NCBI RefSeq assembly: GCF_030247195.1
Contig: NC_080670.1
Coordinates: 213,330,546 to 213,394,545 of the forward strand
Direction: 5' to 3'
From: Topomyia yanbarensis
Taxonomy: Eukaryota > Arthropoda > Insecta > Diptera > Culicidae
Length of the DNA: 64,000 nt
Part shown: piece after piece, positions 21,945-33,724 of the stretch
How the letters are laid out: each line of letters starts with the position of its first letter
Position numbering within the stretch: the stretch's first letter is position 1
Made by a program: the position numbers and the translations under genes
Notes under the pieces: generated by a model
What the model saw: the letters and a program-made list of their open reading frames with translations, nothing else
Databases searched by the model: none
What the model was told of the DNA's origin: nothing

Positions 21945-23385
21945 ATGATCCATTTATGGAAAATTTGTGGTAGAGACTAGCCAACGCTGCAGATGATTTT
22001 TTTTGATTAACAGACAACCGTCTCGAGGAAATTCACCAGATTGTATAGTTATAAAAGAAACTTCGCCAATTAATAGAAAGAGATTTAGTTTTTATGTACC
22101 ATCTACTATTCGTTAACGAACAATGAAAAAATAAGCAATTAGCTACTCACTTTCGAGATGAGCTTCGCCAGAAGCAGCGAGCTGTTTCGAATAAAGGAAA
22201 CGGGAAAAGATAGCAGAAAATGTTACCATTTTTTGTTTCAGCAAAGCAAGTGGTGGTATGATAGAAGATCCCTTATTCATCTCAATAATCGGATTGGCAT
22301 ACTGTTTTATTGATTGCTTGGAACACAATCTCTGTAACGGTGGAGCACAGTTGTATGGAAAAATGTAAACTTGCCCGCATCAAGTTGGCAGAAATCTTTC
22401 CATTTAGGGTCCCAAAAACTATGGAAAATTTCGGGGTTGATAGGTTAGGATCCGGCGTAGCGCTTTGCGTTTGAAATTTGTATGGGAATTTGTATGGGAC
22501 AACAGCCTTTTTTACATTTTCATTTCTAGAGATTTACCTGAAGAATAAAACCTGAAGTATGGTGCTAAAATGTTCCTGAAAAATTCTATAGCTCTTCGAA
22601 GTCCGATGATTCGAATTGAATACAAAATCTCAGGTTTTTTGACAACACTGCCAGTGTATCAATGATAGGTAGATTTCATAGTGAAATAACACCGTAGGAT
22701 TTTTTGTTTTATTTAATTTGTACGTTCAAATTATTTAAAAACATTTTATTGTTTTTTTTTTTCTATTGGACATCAGAGATTGAGCAAATGTGTTTCAGTA
22801 ATTCATCTGGACACACCAACTCGACAATACTTCAGTCATTTCAGTTCGAAACTCTTCTCCTGCGACCACTCTCCCTGCACCTTTTAATGTAGAATACATT
22901 TCAATATAGGGGTCCCATTTCAAAATCTCGGCTGTAACCGCCGCGTCAGATTTTGAACGTTAATAACTTCCATTATACTTAACAGAATTATTTATTCTTT
23001 GGACCATTTTGTCGAAAATATGTTCAGCAATGTTGTATTAAAATTTGGAGTATGTATAACATGCATCAATAACGAAAAAAATGTTTTGGAAAATCGTTCA
23101 AAAGCTACTCGGAAATGGCGAAAATTTTCAGCGCACCTCGGTGAGAGCCGTCAATATGGTACACCAACCGACAACACTTAAACGCTGAAAAGTTTTAAAT
23201 ATAGCTTCGCTTCAGATTTGTTTCTATTATCATTTACATTTAGCTGGTTGGTGCGAACAGAGGGCTGTACAATACCGAGAAGGAAATATTTGTGAGTCGT
23301 ACATAGCTAGTGGATGCTTCAGTTTGGGTCGTTGCGTATTACTTGCATAGGCTATCATTTTCATTTCCGATAGGTGGAAGGTAGG
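21945..23385. other. AT-rich stretch without recognised features
   Basis: Only short open frames and homopolymer runs were seen; no repeat partner was found within the window. Confidence 0.55.
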
Positions 23386-23387
23386 AT

Positions 23388-24150
23388 ACACGCACGAAAA
23401 AAACCGATTTTAAATTATCTGATCGAAGCTCGTTCGTGATTGGTTCCCGCTAATTTCATGCACCGAGCAAATCTTGGACGGTTTTTGTTCGAAGCTCCTT
23501 TTTCTCGATAGATATGAACTGATTTCATTCGATGGCCGAATCGTAATTTCAGTCGGTTTCAGCAAGACTTGTCAGATGTCCGAAGACTGTCTGTCAACAC
23601 CAGGAGGGAAGGTGATTAATTAGGATTCATCTTCGTGAATGGATTTGTGCCGCTCCGTGCTAGTAACCAGGACCACATGGAACAAAAATTTCCCACCCGA
23701 AGAATATTTTCTTTGGCAATTTTAAAACATCCGACCGAAGCTCGTTCGTGATTGGTTCCCGTTAATTTCATGTACCGAACTGCCAATCTTCGGGAAGTAT
23801 TGATTAGAATGGTCGGTTTCTATTAGTTAACCTTGTTGAATGGACTACTTTTTTAATATCGGGAAAGGTGATTATTAAGATTCAGCCCGCTCCGTGAACT
23901 AACTGTAACAATTAGTTTGTGCTAGTAACGACGGCCAATTGGAACAAAAATCTCCCACCCAGAGAACCGACGTGTCGAAATTAGCATACACACGCAGAAA
24001 AATCCGATTTTTAATCATCTGACTGAAGCTATTCCTTATTGGTTACATGCACCGAGCCGCAAATCTTAAACAGTTTTTACTCGAAGCTCCTCGTCTTTCT
24101 CGATGGAAGTGAACTGATTTCATTCGATGGCCTGCCCATTTGGCTTCGAA
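23388..24150. repeat. three-unit degenerate tandem repeat, period about 300 bp
   Basis: Units start near 23388, 23710 and 23988. Each begins with an ACGCA(C/G)-(A)n-CCGATTTTWAAT-type head followed by CATCTGAYYGAAGCTCGTTC, TGATTGGTTCCCG and TTTCATGCACCGA. Later shared blocks include GAACTGATTTCATTCGATGGCC in units 1 and 3, and GGAACAAAAATYTCCCACCC in units 1 and 2. Confidence 0.75.
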
Positions 24151-24254
24151 CGCAAACTGAACCGTTTTCGAATAATTTATCAGAACATACCAATTCAGTA
24201 AAAGCAAAAAAAAGTTATTTCAGTTTTATGATAACTACAACCAGGTTGAGAGTC

Positions 24255-25010
24255 AGACGGAGCAGTTAAATCTTCAGTATCATCAAGAATATCGAATGAA
24301 TTTTCTGTTGTAATTATTGATGTAGAAGATTTCAATAATTCACCATATGAATATTTACTTCTATTTAATGTTTTTTGGTAAAGTTTAGTTTTGCAATCTT
24401 TATATGAACGACATTCATTTAGCTTAGTATGTTTATCGTGACAATAAATACAATTTGCTGTGATTTTTTTAGATGAAACTGTACTATGGTCAGCACTACA
24501 ATTACCACATTTGATTTTGGAATAAAATTTTGATTAATATCGTTTGCTTTTTATATAGACGTTCGCCATGAAATATTTGAACAGTAGAATTTTTGTTGTT
24601 TTGAACACTCCTGAACCAAAATTAATGATAGCATTACAATCAATAGTTTCATCAAAAATTACTCCATCAATCTCAACGAGATCGCATGGAATATAAACAC
24701 GGTATATATTAGCAAAAAGTTTTGATGTGACTAATAAATCATCACATGAAAAAATAATTCTTAATTTGTTGAGAGATTTTTTTAATTTCTTTTACTGATT
24801 TAAATTGTTTATAAATTTCAGCAGAAATAAAGAGAACATCAATTGGTTTCTTCTTTTTCCTGATATAAACAGTAAAAGGACCTTTAGCTGACAAAGGATA
24901 TTTTCTAATTCTAGATTCTAAATGTTGACCATTCGGTATAGAAAATTGTGTATCATTTTCAATAATGGAAAAATCAGAAGGATTTTCTGAATCACCATCT
25001 ACTTTAAATA
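24255..25010 (-). pseudogene. very AT-rich LINE ORF1 (gag-like) with Cys-rich knuckles
   Basis: The minus strand translates to a gag-like region ending in CGNCSADHST, then CIYCHDKHTKLNEC (24520-24410), which is the CCHC layout of LINE ORF1 proteins (C-x2-C-x4-H, then C-x2-C-x3-H). Upstream, YIPCDLVEIDGVIFDET and RIIFSCDDLL (24770-24640) fit the RRM-like part of such proteins. One frame break occurs near 24770 and one stop near 24535. Third-codon positions are almost all A or T, unlike neighbouring LINE pieces. It lies downstream of, and is separate from, the LINE at 25138-27350. Confidence 0.7.
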
Positions 25011-25137
25011 AATTAAAATAACAAAATTAATACACCAAGCATAGGTTTAGAAATAATGAGAAAATACTTATAGTTTTTTTCTGATGGTCTTCGTATAAAT
25101 TCCAAAAAAGGTTCTCGTTTCGTTCTGAGTTATCGCT

Positions 25138-27350
25138 TTAAATCCTGCTTTGTATCCAAATCAAGTTGGCAAGCTTTTCTGCTTCCCTAAGGAGGGGAAC
25201 GGTCCAGGCACCACTCCTAGTGGCTCTCGTAATCTCCCTGTTTCGTCTTTTTCCTCTTAGTAGCTTCTTCTTGTCCTGATGAGGAAACCCAATCTTCGGA
25301 TTGCTTATTTTTCTTCCGAGGGATCCTCTTAGGACGGCTCTCTGAAAATAGTTCAAAAATACGTCCCTTCCTTTCCAAAGATTACTGCAATATGAAGTGC
25401 TGCACCATTGCAATTTGCTTTATTCACTTGCCCGAGGCCGTTTTGTGTGATGCTTTGAAAAGGCTTTTTGAAGGCGAGCTACCTCTGATAAATTTCCAAT
25501 ATTTTCGCAGAACTCGTGAATCGATAGTTTTTGTTGCTTTTCTAAACTCTGTGTTGTATTTAGCAAGAGCGGCCCTGTTATCTGACCAGTTACCAGTAAT
25601 CTTTGCTTTATTGAACAGGCCTCCAATTTCCTTCCAAGTGTTGCCACCTCTTCGTTCACCATCGCGACATACATACATTTTTATTAGAGGGCAACTGTCA
25701 AGGTAGGCAGTTATGATCCTCGTCTGTAGGTCGTATTCTCCAGATCATTTTGAGAATGGATCTTTCCCCCGTTCTCTTTTACTGTTTCAGTTGTGGGCGG
25801 AAAGTACACCAGTTTGTATTACTTATTTTCCTGTTTTTGTACTGTCGGTATTTTGGTTGAAATGGCGAATATTATGTGTCTGTGATCCGACAGACTAGGT
25901 ACGTCAGAAACGTGCCAGTCAATTATCTTTTCAGTCATTTGAGCGCTACATACTCTAAAGTCCAGCATTTCGCTCCTAACAGCGTTCATAAATGTAGGTT
26001 CATTGGTTCATTGTTGCATACATGGACATCAAAAGACGAAAGGTACTCAAGAAGATACTCACCTCTGTTATTTACGTCTGTGGTGCCCCATATTATATGA
26101 TGTGCATTAGTTCGGAGAGATATGCTGTATCCGTATCGTCAGGGAAGTAGACCGATGCGATCACCACCTCCTGCTTGCCCCTAGCCGTCGGGACTTCAAC
26201 CGTCATTGCAACGACACCTCGTTGAGTCAATCCTGTAATTGTAAACAATTTCATAATTCGGATTTTGTGTTTGTTGGCTTACAGCTCCTGTATTAGAGAG
26301 ATGTCTAGACGCTCTTTCGGGTATCTTCGGACAGAGATGCTTGTGGCACCCTTTGCGTGATGCTGGTTCACTTGTATGCAGTAAAATCTGCACATTTCGA
26401 TTTTTTACTTGGATGCGTTTCGACTTCGTCTCATCAGAAACCGACACTAACTTTTTGTCGGAATAGATTAGCGCCGGCTTGACGCAAATCCCTAAAACTA
26501 AAACACACCCTTTGTGTTTCAGTCGAACGACTGGTCAAACGTGATGTCCCGTCTGAGCAGAGGTTTTGTTTATCCCGATAAGACACAGTGAAACCGAAAC
26601 TTGTCTTGGCTAGCAGGTCTATGCTATATTTCACCCTAAGGAGAAAAATTGGGTAAACACCAAAATTTCTCACCAGGGGGGAATTTTTTTGGTAAAACAA
26701 GTATTTGCACTTTAAGGGCACAAATCCTTACTTATTACTTGGGTGCGTTTCGACTTCGTTTCATCAGAAAGCGCCACTAACTTTTTGTCGGAATAGATTA
26801 GCGCCGGCGATGTTTGTTTTGAAGCCACATCTTCGACCCCTTCATTTTGCAAACGATTGATCGCAGCCTGTATGCTGCTCGACGTTCCAGTGGTCCTCGT
26901 TTCGGTATTTGGCTGTTCGCAATGATGACTGTCGAGCACGATTTTATCATTTCGTAGTAGGTTGCACGCTGTTCATCTTTTTGTGGCATTCCCGGGCAAT
27001 GCACCTTCGTTTTTTCAGTTTTCTTCCTACAGCCACTCTTGTTCAGCGGCTCGATATTCGTTGAGCGCTGTCGCTTGGCTTGTTCCTGTCCATGCGGGGA
27101 TTTTGACCAGCTCTAGTGCGGCGGGTTTGTGACCATTTCGCATTAACCACGCATAGCGTTTCCTCGCAGCTCCGCTTAATTGTCGAGTTTCATGTGTCGC
27201 TCTCTGCCTCGTCAGGCTCCTCCTTGGTCACTTTTCGATTACTCTTCTCTTCTTCAGCTGGAGAGTTGAGGATGGATGAAGTGCAGAACTACTATTCTTC
27301 AATGACCCACAATGCAGCTTTCCGTTCTGTTCCCACAAATAGATAAGGGA
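25138..27350 (-). pseudogene. decayed non-LTR retrotransposon: ORF1, endonuclease, pre-RT
   Basis: On the minus strand, ORF1 begins with an LSGAARKRYAWLMRNGHKP motif near 27175. The endonuclease follows at 26200-25900 with VIASVYFPDDTD and NNRGEYLLEYL. The pre-RT region, with CENIGNLSEVARLQKAFSK split over two frames, lies at 25560-25440. The order is correct for one element on the minus strand. The ORF1/endonuclease junction is interrupted by the repeat unit at 26405-26809. Multiple stops and shifts make it dead. Confidence 0.72.
26405..26809 (-). mobile_element. 0.4-kb repeat bounded by direct repeats, copy 2
   Basis: It is homologous to 19360-19736. Here the terminal direct repeat is longer, about 68 bp: 26412-26477 and 26740-26809 both run from TGCGTTTCGACTTCGT to GATTAGCGCCGGC. 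The internal stem-loop is retained at 26630-26690. It lies inside a LINE ORF1, so it is a later insertion. Confidence 0.62.
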
Positions 27351-27518
27351 AAAGAAGTTAGAGCCCCGCTAGACGCGGCAAGGTCAGAAACACCATGTAC
27401 GGCTAGGTATTCATAACTCAAATCCCATCGCTCGAAGTGTTGAGGCCCTCTACCATTAATTCCTCGGCATGGGTCGCATCATGTGAATAATGATGGGGAG
27501 CAATCGGAAAATGTACAA

Positions 27519-27556
27519 GATCTAAATTAACGAAAATGTGACATAGACGAGTCGTT
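27519..27556 (+). repeat. 38-bp direct repeat, left copy
   Basis: GATCTAAATTAACGAAAATG... is repeated with two mismatches at 28334-28371. Confidence 0.7.
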
Positions 27557-28333
27557 GTCATTGTCATTTCTCAGCCCACACCCTGGCAGACGTTCATCCG
27601 CCCATCTAGACTCTGTCAAGATGACGACCTACAAAGCCTAACTGTTCATATGTGCTAGTCCGTATAGCACACCAATTTCTTCCACACGCAGGCGCCGGCT
27701 GTTAACCAGTTCCACAAATTTCAGATACATTACATAGAGGATAGTCGGAGGCAGTAAATGAAGAGATAGTAGAGAGATTTTGGTTTGCTGAAACGATACA
27801 AGAAAAGCAAAATAATTGTAGTTATAATAAACAAGTAAACGATTTCTCATCTGTTGTTTGTTTCCTTGTTCGTAGTCCTCCTTCCTGTTCCTGATTTGTT
27901 TGGGCTATTGGCTTTCTGTTTCCTTGGCCGTCACGTTCTCTTGCATCGAGTTGCATATATTGTAGCAAGAGAAACAAATGAAAAAATAAAACAAAAATAA
28001 AAATAAATGCGAAATGCTCTCCTTCCAGACCCCGAACATAACCCTTACTTTCCCTTTGCTTATCATTTTGGTACCATCCGAGGAGCACTTGGCCTTGTAC
28101 CCACTGCTCTTCCACCATCCTCGTGGTTTTCTCCATTTATCACTGGCGTCACATGTGATATTTGGGTACGGAAAATTATTTTCTGAGCAGACAATCAAAT
28201 AAAAGAAGATTGCCAGGTAATTAGTGCACTTTCTGCACCAGGTATCATATCGCATTTGTTGATACACATATTAAGTGTATCTACTATACGATATGATGGC
28301 CGGAAGGATAGATAAGCAACCCAAGCTCCCCTA
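27557..28333. other. interval between 38-bp direct repeats, no assigned gene
   Basis: Overlapping minus-strand frames at 27905-28267 and 27822-28136 have a hydrophobic stretch and several Cys but no known domain. They may be chance or fragments of a host exon. A coding call is not supported. Confidence 0.4.
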
Positions 28334-28371
28334 GATCTAAATGAACGAAAATGTGACACAGACGAGTCGTT
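28334..28371 (+). repeat. 38-bp direct repeat, right copy
   Basis: See 27519-27556. The repeats lie 815 bp apart. Confidence 0.7.
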
Positions 28372-28839
28372 ATACCGTTGGAGAATAGTACTTCGTTTCA
28401 CGGTTTCAGCGTGGATGAAGAGGCCAAGACATTGCGAAAAGTTGTGAGCCGAAATGATCTTGATGAATAGAATCAGGCGATGAAGGATAAGATACAATCG
28501 CATGCTGGTAATTGGGGAAAAGCATCTACGGATTTAAATAAGTCATTCTGTACTCATTCGGTTTGTTCAGAGTAAAGTGAGCTTGTATTCTGGTTGCAGT
28601 TGAAAACTGGAAAATCCAACCAGCGACAATTGTATTTTCTCTTGTTTTAAGCAAGGGAAGGACGGCGGCGGTAGTGCACATTATATTCGCACAACGATGC
28701 GCTATAATGCGAACTACTTTCGACGTGATGGATTAACACTAAACAAGCGAAAAAACGATTGGTTAGGTTTTTCAGTTTTCCACTATAACGATAATAACTA
28801 CACTAAAGTAGTAAAAAGAAAACGCGCCTATTACCTAAT

Positions 28840-29960
28840 CTATGTTGAAGATGTGTAAGTGGAATGTGCAGGTAAAGCACGAATTCAATTCGTCTATAAA
28901 AGCTTGGTACAATAGTTTGAAATTTAACAACTTCTTAACACTAGAGATCAGCAAATTAGACGGAATGAAAGAATTGCCGAACGATTTGGACTGAATGACG
29001 CAAAAGGCACTATTGAGGTATCTGACGTTTAAAATACGCACACTGAGATCTCGCATTTTTATACTACCGCCCTCCCCTCAAGCCCACAAGCGGTTTGTTT
29101 TCCTCCCAATTCGCAGTGCAAATGATTTGTTTTCCTCCCAATTTAAACGTCAAAACGGCACAATACCAACGCAGCTGGATAAGTCTATGGGCGAAGGCTA
29201 TACTAAAACATCGACCGAAAGACGCACCCTTCGTTGATATTACTAACTACCGAAGCTTAGTAGGATCTCTTCTTTATATAGCGGTATGTGCGGGACCAGA
29301 TATTTCTTTTAACGCCGTTTTATACTAGTGCGGAGTGTCTGTACAGCATCATAAGCAGAAAGGGGTAGGAAGTAGCGAAATGCGTTGTACGTTACCTTCT
29401 TGCCACGAAGAGCTATCGTTTGGAATACTCCAATGTCGATGGAACTTTGGGCGGTTATTCAGCCGCAGATTAGAGGCAGGAGATCGAAAAACTTGCAAGT
29501 CTACAACTGGACTAGCATTAAATAGAATTTCTTCTTCGCGAGGATCCAATTTCCTGGGCAAGCAGATTGCAACGTAGCGTTAGTCTTCCGTCCATGGTGG
29601 ATGAGTACGTGGTTCAAAGCAAAACCTGTCAAGAATCTGAGTGGCTGTTTAGCTTAGTTTCCGTGACCTTGGAGAGTTTCAAACTGTACCGCTGGTCACG
29701 CTGAAAAACAGTCAGAGCTGCATTAAATCTGCTGAAACTTAAAATGTAAACCTTCGCACAAAACTTACCCAGACCAGCCAGTGTTACGCGAAGGAGTTGT
29801 ACAATCAAAATGTGTTGCAATTGACATACCGCCCTACTCACATCTACTCACAAAACTGCCCGGTTCAGTTAAAATCCGAAAGTTCACGGGTTTTTATCGA
29901 TGTCCGTCATCAGCAAGAACAGAAAATACATCGGTAACCCTGGAGACCATTCGCGATCGA
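28840..29960 (+). pseudogene. Ty1/copia polymerase remnant (RT end and RNase H)
   Basis: A YVEDV RT box lies near 28842. YRSLVGSLLYIAVCAGPDISF follows at 29250-29310, a classic copia post-RT block, then AGDRKTCKSTTG near 29480 and MVDEYVVQSKTCQESEWLF near 29595. The frame breaks several times. RT sequence before YVEDV is missing, and no LTR was recognised. Confidence 0.85.
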
Positions 29961-30758
29961 CTGTCAACTTTTTTCTCTGCGAGTCAAGCAGAGCTTGCTT
30001 CGATATTTTTTTTTCAAGCTGTTAACTATTGTACACTCCGGAAAAAAATATAGTGAATTTCATGAGAATATCGTATATTCGTATATTTTTCAATCACAAG
30101 TGGTACTATATAAATCATAAGATTATGTTCTGGAACGGATTTTTTTTGTCAAGACAATATGGCAATAATTTCGTTGACAAATTTTCTCCTACCGTAAGTC
30201 ACACTTACGGCTTCCATATAGAATACTTGTGACGCGAAGTCATACCGTAGTTTCGGCCAACCTTGTTGGCTTCATCTGACTTTATACACTGCTTTATACT
30301 TTTTAACAACATTCAATTAGCTAGAGCTGCCTTATCGAATAAATCAATTGAATAAACAAAATTCAGTAGGGAAAGTATAGAACCATACTTGTGGAACCTT
30401 TCAAATTTTCGAAAAAAAACCGTGAGAAAGTGAACACCGATAACTCCGGCTTTACTAGCCAAAATTATATAAATTTTGCACAATTTTTTCGAAAACAATG
30501 TGAATAATCTTGTTTCAAATTTCCAAGTATTCACGACTACAACAAATTAACGGAAAGTTGATTTTTAACGCTAGAACTATTCACTGCTGATCACAATCAG
30601 TATTAGCAAATAAGATGTAATACATTTCTTAGCGTTTTACAAAATTTTGAGACCTTTTGTGGGGAAAATAAAAGTAATAATCTTTTAACACATGGTTCCC
30701 GATTAATCAAAGGTTGAAATTTAGACGTACAGCTAAATATTTTCTTTATTCTCAACAG
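29961..30758. other. AT-rich interval, possible Tc1-like end at 30033
   Basis: TACACTCCGGAAAAAAATATAGTG near 30033 resembles a Tc1/mariner inverted terminal sequence, but no partner end was found. The remainder is presumably intron of the lectin gene. Confidence 0.35.
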
Positions 30759-30919
30759 CAACGCAAAATCCCTAGACCCCTCGAGCGGATACTGGGCCGA
30801 ATCTCTCCCAGCCATGGAAACCCCACTGTGCGCGGTCGTAGACCCAGCACGAGATTTCCGCTGGCATGCCCTTCGTTGTGGCGGCCCGGAAACGGCTGCC
30901 TTTCTGTGCGAACTACCCG
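30759..30919 (+). CDS. C-type lectin/mucin-like gene, CTLD C-terminal exon
   Basis: The exon starts after CTCAACAG and its first base completes a codon, so it needs an upstream exon ending in phase 2. It encodes the second half of a C-type lectin fold: GYWAESLPA, a Cys in PLCAVVD, the FRWHALRC core and the FLCELP end. This spacing (Cys...W...Cys...FxCE) is diagnostic of a CTLD. The Ca-binding WND motif is not present in canonical form, so sugar binding is doubtful. The preceding exon expected from phase and domain order is not on this strand nearby; a matching one is at 46511-46397 on the minus strand. The donor at 30920 is GTTTGA, a weak site. Confidence 0.85.
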
Positions 30920-30986
30920 GTTTGATAACTCCTCCCTTAACCTTAAAGAAAATCTTTCCACTAATTAAAACCACCTTTACTTTTAG

Positions 30987-32722
30987 TCCCGAACTGGGCA
31001 GCGGATTGTACCGTCACCTCAATGCCATCACTAACCGTGCAGTACATGTCGGACAGCGGAGCGGTTCAACTATCCCGAGATTGCGGTGAACAAGGAACCC
31101 GGCACATGTCCTGCCAAGGTAAGCTCGACAGGGATTCGATTATGCAGCAGCTTCAGTGTGGCGATCAAGAGGAAGATGCGGCTGCCGGTACAGCAACGGA
31201 ATCCACGGAAAATAATCAACTGTCGGGGGTTGATGATGTGGCGACACCTCAGCAAACGTCACTTCTGACGAGAAAACGACAGCCACCGGAGATTCTTGAG
31301 CACGACATACTGACGGTGGTGTCGAACAACGAGGAGGATAACAATATCGACGTCAACCCGAATCAGATCGAGGACACGGTCAAGAATGTGATCAATAAGT
31401 TTAATTTGGTAGATTTGATGCAAGGGGATCAATCGTTGCACAGCGGTGAAGATGGTGATCAGGACAAGGAAGGTAAGAAAGCTGGGGGTAAGAAGTATTC
31501 ACCCTTGTTTGAGAAAAAAGAGAAGTTCGATAAAAAGGGGGAGAAAAAAATGGATGAAGAGGATGAGATGATGATGGGTGATCAACCGGATGAAACGGAG
31601 ACGCAGCCGATCGATATCGTGCAGCAAGCGGTGAAACCTACCGAAGGGGACTCGGACGAGGGTGCGACCGCGGTAGTAGTAGTCGGAGGTTCGACGGAAA
31701 CAGTAGCGGTTTCCAGCGAGGTAACACCAACGGAGAGTACTACAATGGATTCAAGGTTGCGAAGGTCGACCGATGGAGAAGCGTACTCCGACAGTACGCT
31801 GGCTTCTTCGACTGAAGTGGTGACTACGGAAGCTTCGACTACAACCATGGAACCGACTACGAGTAGTACGGCCAGCCATATTCTTCCGACTACCCCAAAG
31901 AAAGAGTTGGCTTCCATTGGAGATCACTTCATCCCTCCGATGTTGATGGTTAAAGCTCACTTCTCTCCAACGCGAGCTCACGTGGATACGACTACCACTG
32001 AACTGCTGACGGAGACTCCGCCGACTACCGCAGCTCCGCCAACAACTTCGCAAGTACCATCAACGACAACGGAGGAGCTATCAACCACCAGCCAACCGGA
32101 AGCCATTTTTAGTAAGGAGATCTCTTCTACGGAGGCATCGTCCGTCATGGAAACTGACGCAACAACCTCTCATCAGATTGTTGAGATTACCTTCGATGAC
32201 GAAGAATTATCCTCTAAAATCGGTACCCTGAGTATAACGACCCGTCAATTCACCACTGACGATACGAAGCTAACGACGGGTGCGAACACTGAAATAACGT
32301 CCGATGCCAACATCAGCACAGTTTACAATGCAACTTCTACATCGGAAGATCACCCCTCTTCCACAACAATACAGCTAACTAGCACTACTGTAGCTGCCAG
32401 TTCATCAACGACTACCACAGTAGCTTCCACAACTACAGCGCCAACTACCAAGCTCCCGTCGACCACTCGATCCACCAGCACTACCACCACCACAACCCCT
32501 GCTCCGGTTGTCAATGTCCAGGATCACGAACTGCACGACATTTTGGAGGACAATGATGATCACGATTCTTCTGCGGAAGAACAAGAACACCACGAGGAAC
32601 TGCATAACAGTTTCTCCAACATTGAAAACTACCAACCGTACAAGCCGAACCGACGTCGAACACTCACCAAACCCGAGGTGCACAACAATCGTGGTAATTA
32701 TATTAAAAAGATTCTCGGTTGA
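30987..32722 (+). CDS. C-type lectin/mucin-like gene, last exon with Thr/Ser-rich tail
   Basis: This exon continues the lectin gene after a 67-bp intron (30920-30986); the codon split G/TC keeps the frame. It begins with a Cys-containing stretch (VPNWAADC), then acidic and Lys-rich segments (31450-31620), and then about 300 residues dominated by TTT/STT/TTE runs (31680-32500), which read as a heavily O-glycosylated mucin-like stalk. The last 60 residues are His/Asp/Glu-rich and end NYIKKILG. No transmembrane helix or GPI signal is visible, so a secreted or matrix-bound protein is inferred. Several AATAAA signals follow (from about 33245). Function is unknown; the lectin-plus-mucin layout suggests an extracellular adhesion, cuticle or immune-surface protein. 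Confidence 0.85.
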
Positions 32723-33724
32723 GGGCAGACTCGAGGCTAATTTTCATCGGCGAAGCTTCTCGATTTTATTTTCACATGCCCCAAAGAAAGGCTACGATTG
32801 GTAGCTCTGCTTTCGGGGTTCCGTTCGTCCATCGAAACTTTCTTTTCTTGTTCCATTCACATATTGACCTCTTAGCAGCAGTAGGAATACAGACACGCAT
32901 TTTGCCCTAATCTTCCCCTTTCAACTCAGAAATATTACATTATAGAGTACGAAAATGTAGAACCCCGTAGAAAAAACAATTTTTCGCATTGACTCGCTTG
33001 AGCAAATACGAATAGAATTTTCTCTTAGGCGGCCAGTCTCCTTCTGACTTAGAGAACCGGTTCTGTTTAACAACGTTCAAATTCCTGTGATCTTGTTTGC
33101 CAAATCATCCATCGAGCACAAAAAAAAAATCAAACAGAAAAAAACAATTTAACGCGTATATAGCTATAAAATAGTTGCAGAGTTTCTGATTTAACTTAAT
33201 TGACTACATACTGTATTGTTAGCGTCAATTGACAACTTTACTGGAATAAATAGTTTTAACCGCAGGTTTTAAGCAAAACCCAGTTTTTAGAAACGATCAA
33301 GAATAATTCTTTCCGTGCGAGTTAGTTGAATATTAGCGCGCTGGTAGGCAAACAAAACAAACATACGTTGCCAAGAAACATATGACATTCATAGGCGCAG
33401 TAAGCACATCAGAACATCCCAGCAGGCGCTGAGTTTAGTAGAATTAAAAAATCAAGAAAAAGCTGCAGCAGAATAATAAAACAAAAAACAAACAGCATAA
33501 ATTGAGTAAAAGCAAACATGAATAAAAAATAAACTTTTTTCGCACACGCGCAACCCATTTGCGGCTAGATGATAAGGATTTACTGTTTTAAGAAGATGGT
33601 TTTAATACAAATAAGTGAATTACGCGGGTGGGCTGTGAACCATTAATCCGAAGTTCCTGTCGCGAATGTGATATATCACAAATCCGAACTACAACGACGG
33701 CTTGAACTTGAAACCCCTTTTATT

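Noticed and set aside
23388..24150. CRISPR-like array from spaced repeats
   Set aside because: The units are about 300 bp, diverged and in an insect nuclear sequence; there are no short identical repeats with unique spacers.
27822..28267. Membrane protein gene on the minus strand
   Set aside because: Two overlapping frames compete, hydrophobicity comes from an AT-rich stretch, and no family or splice context supports it.
30033..30280. Tc1/mariner insertion at 30033
   Set aside because: TACACTCCGG resembles a terminal sequence but no inverted partner or TA duplication was found.
31259..32683. Minus-strand frames opposite the mucin-like exon, some Gly/Arg/Val-rich
   Set aside because: They are mirror images of Thr/Ser codon repeats on the plus strand and have no domains.
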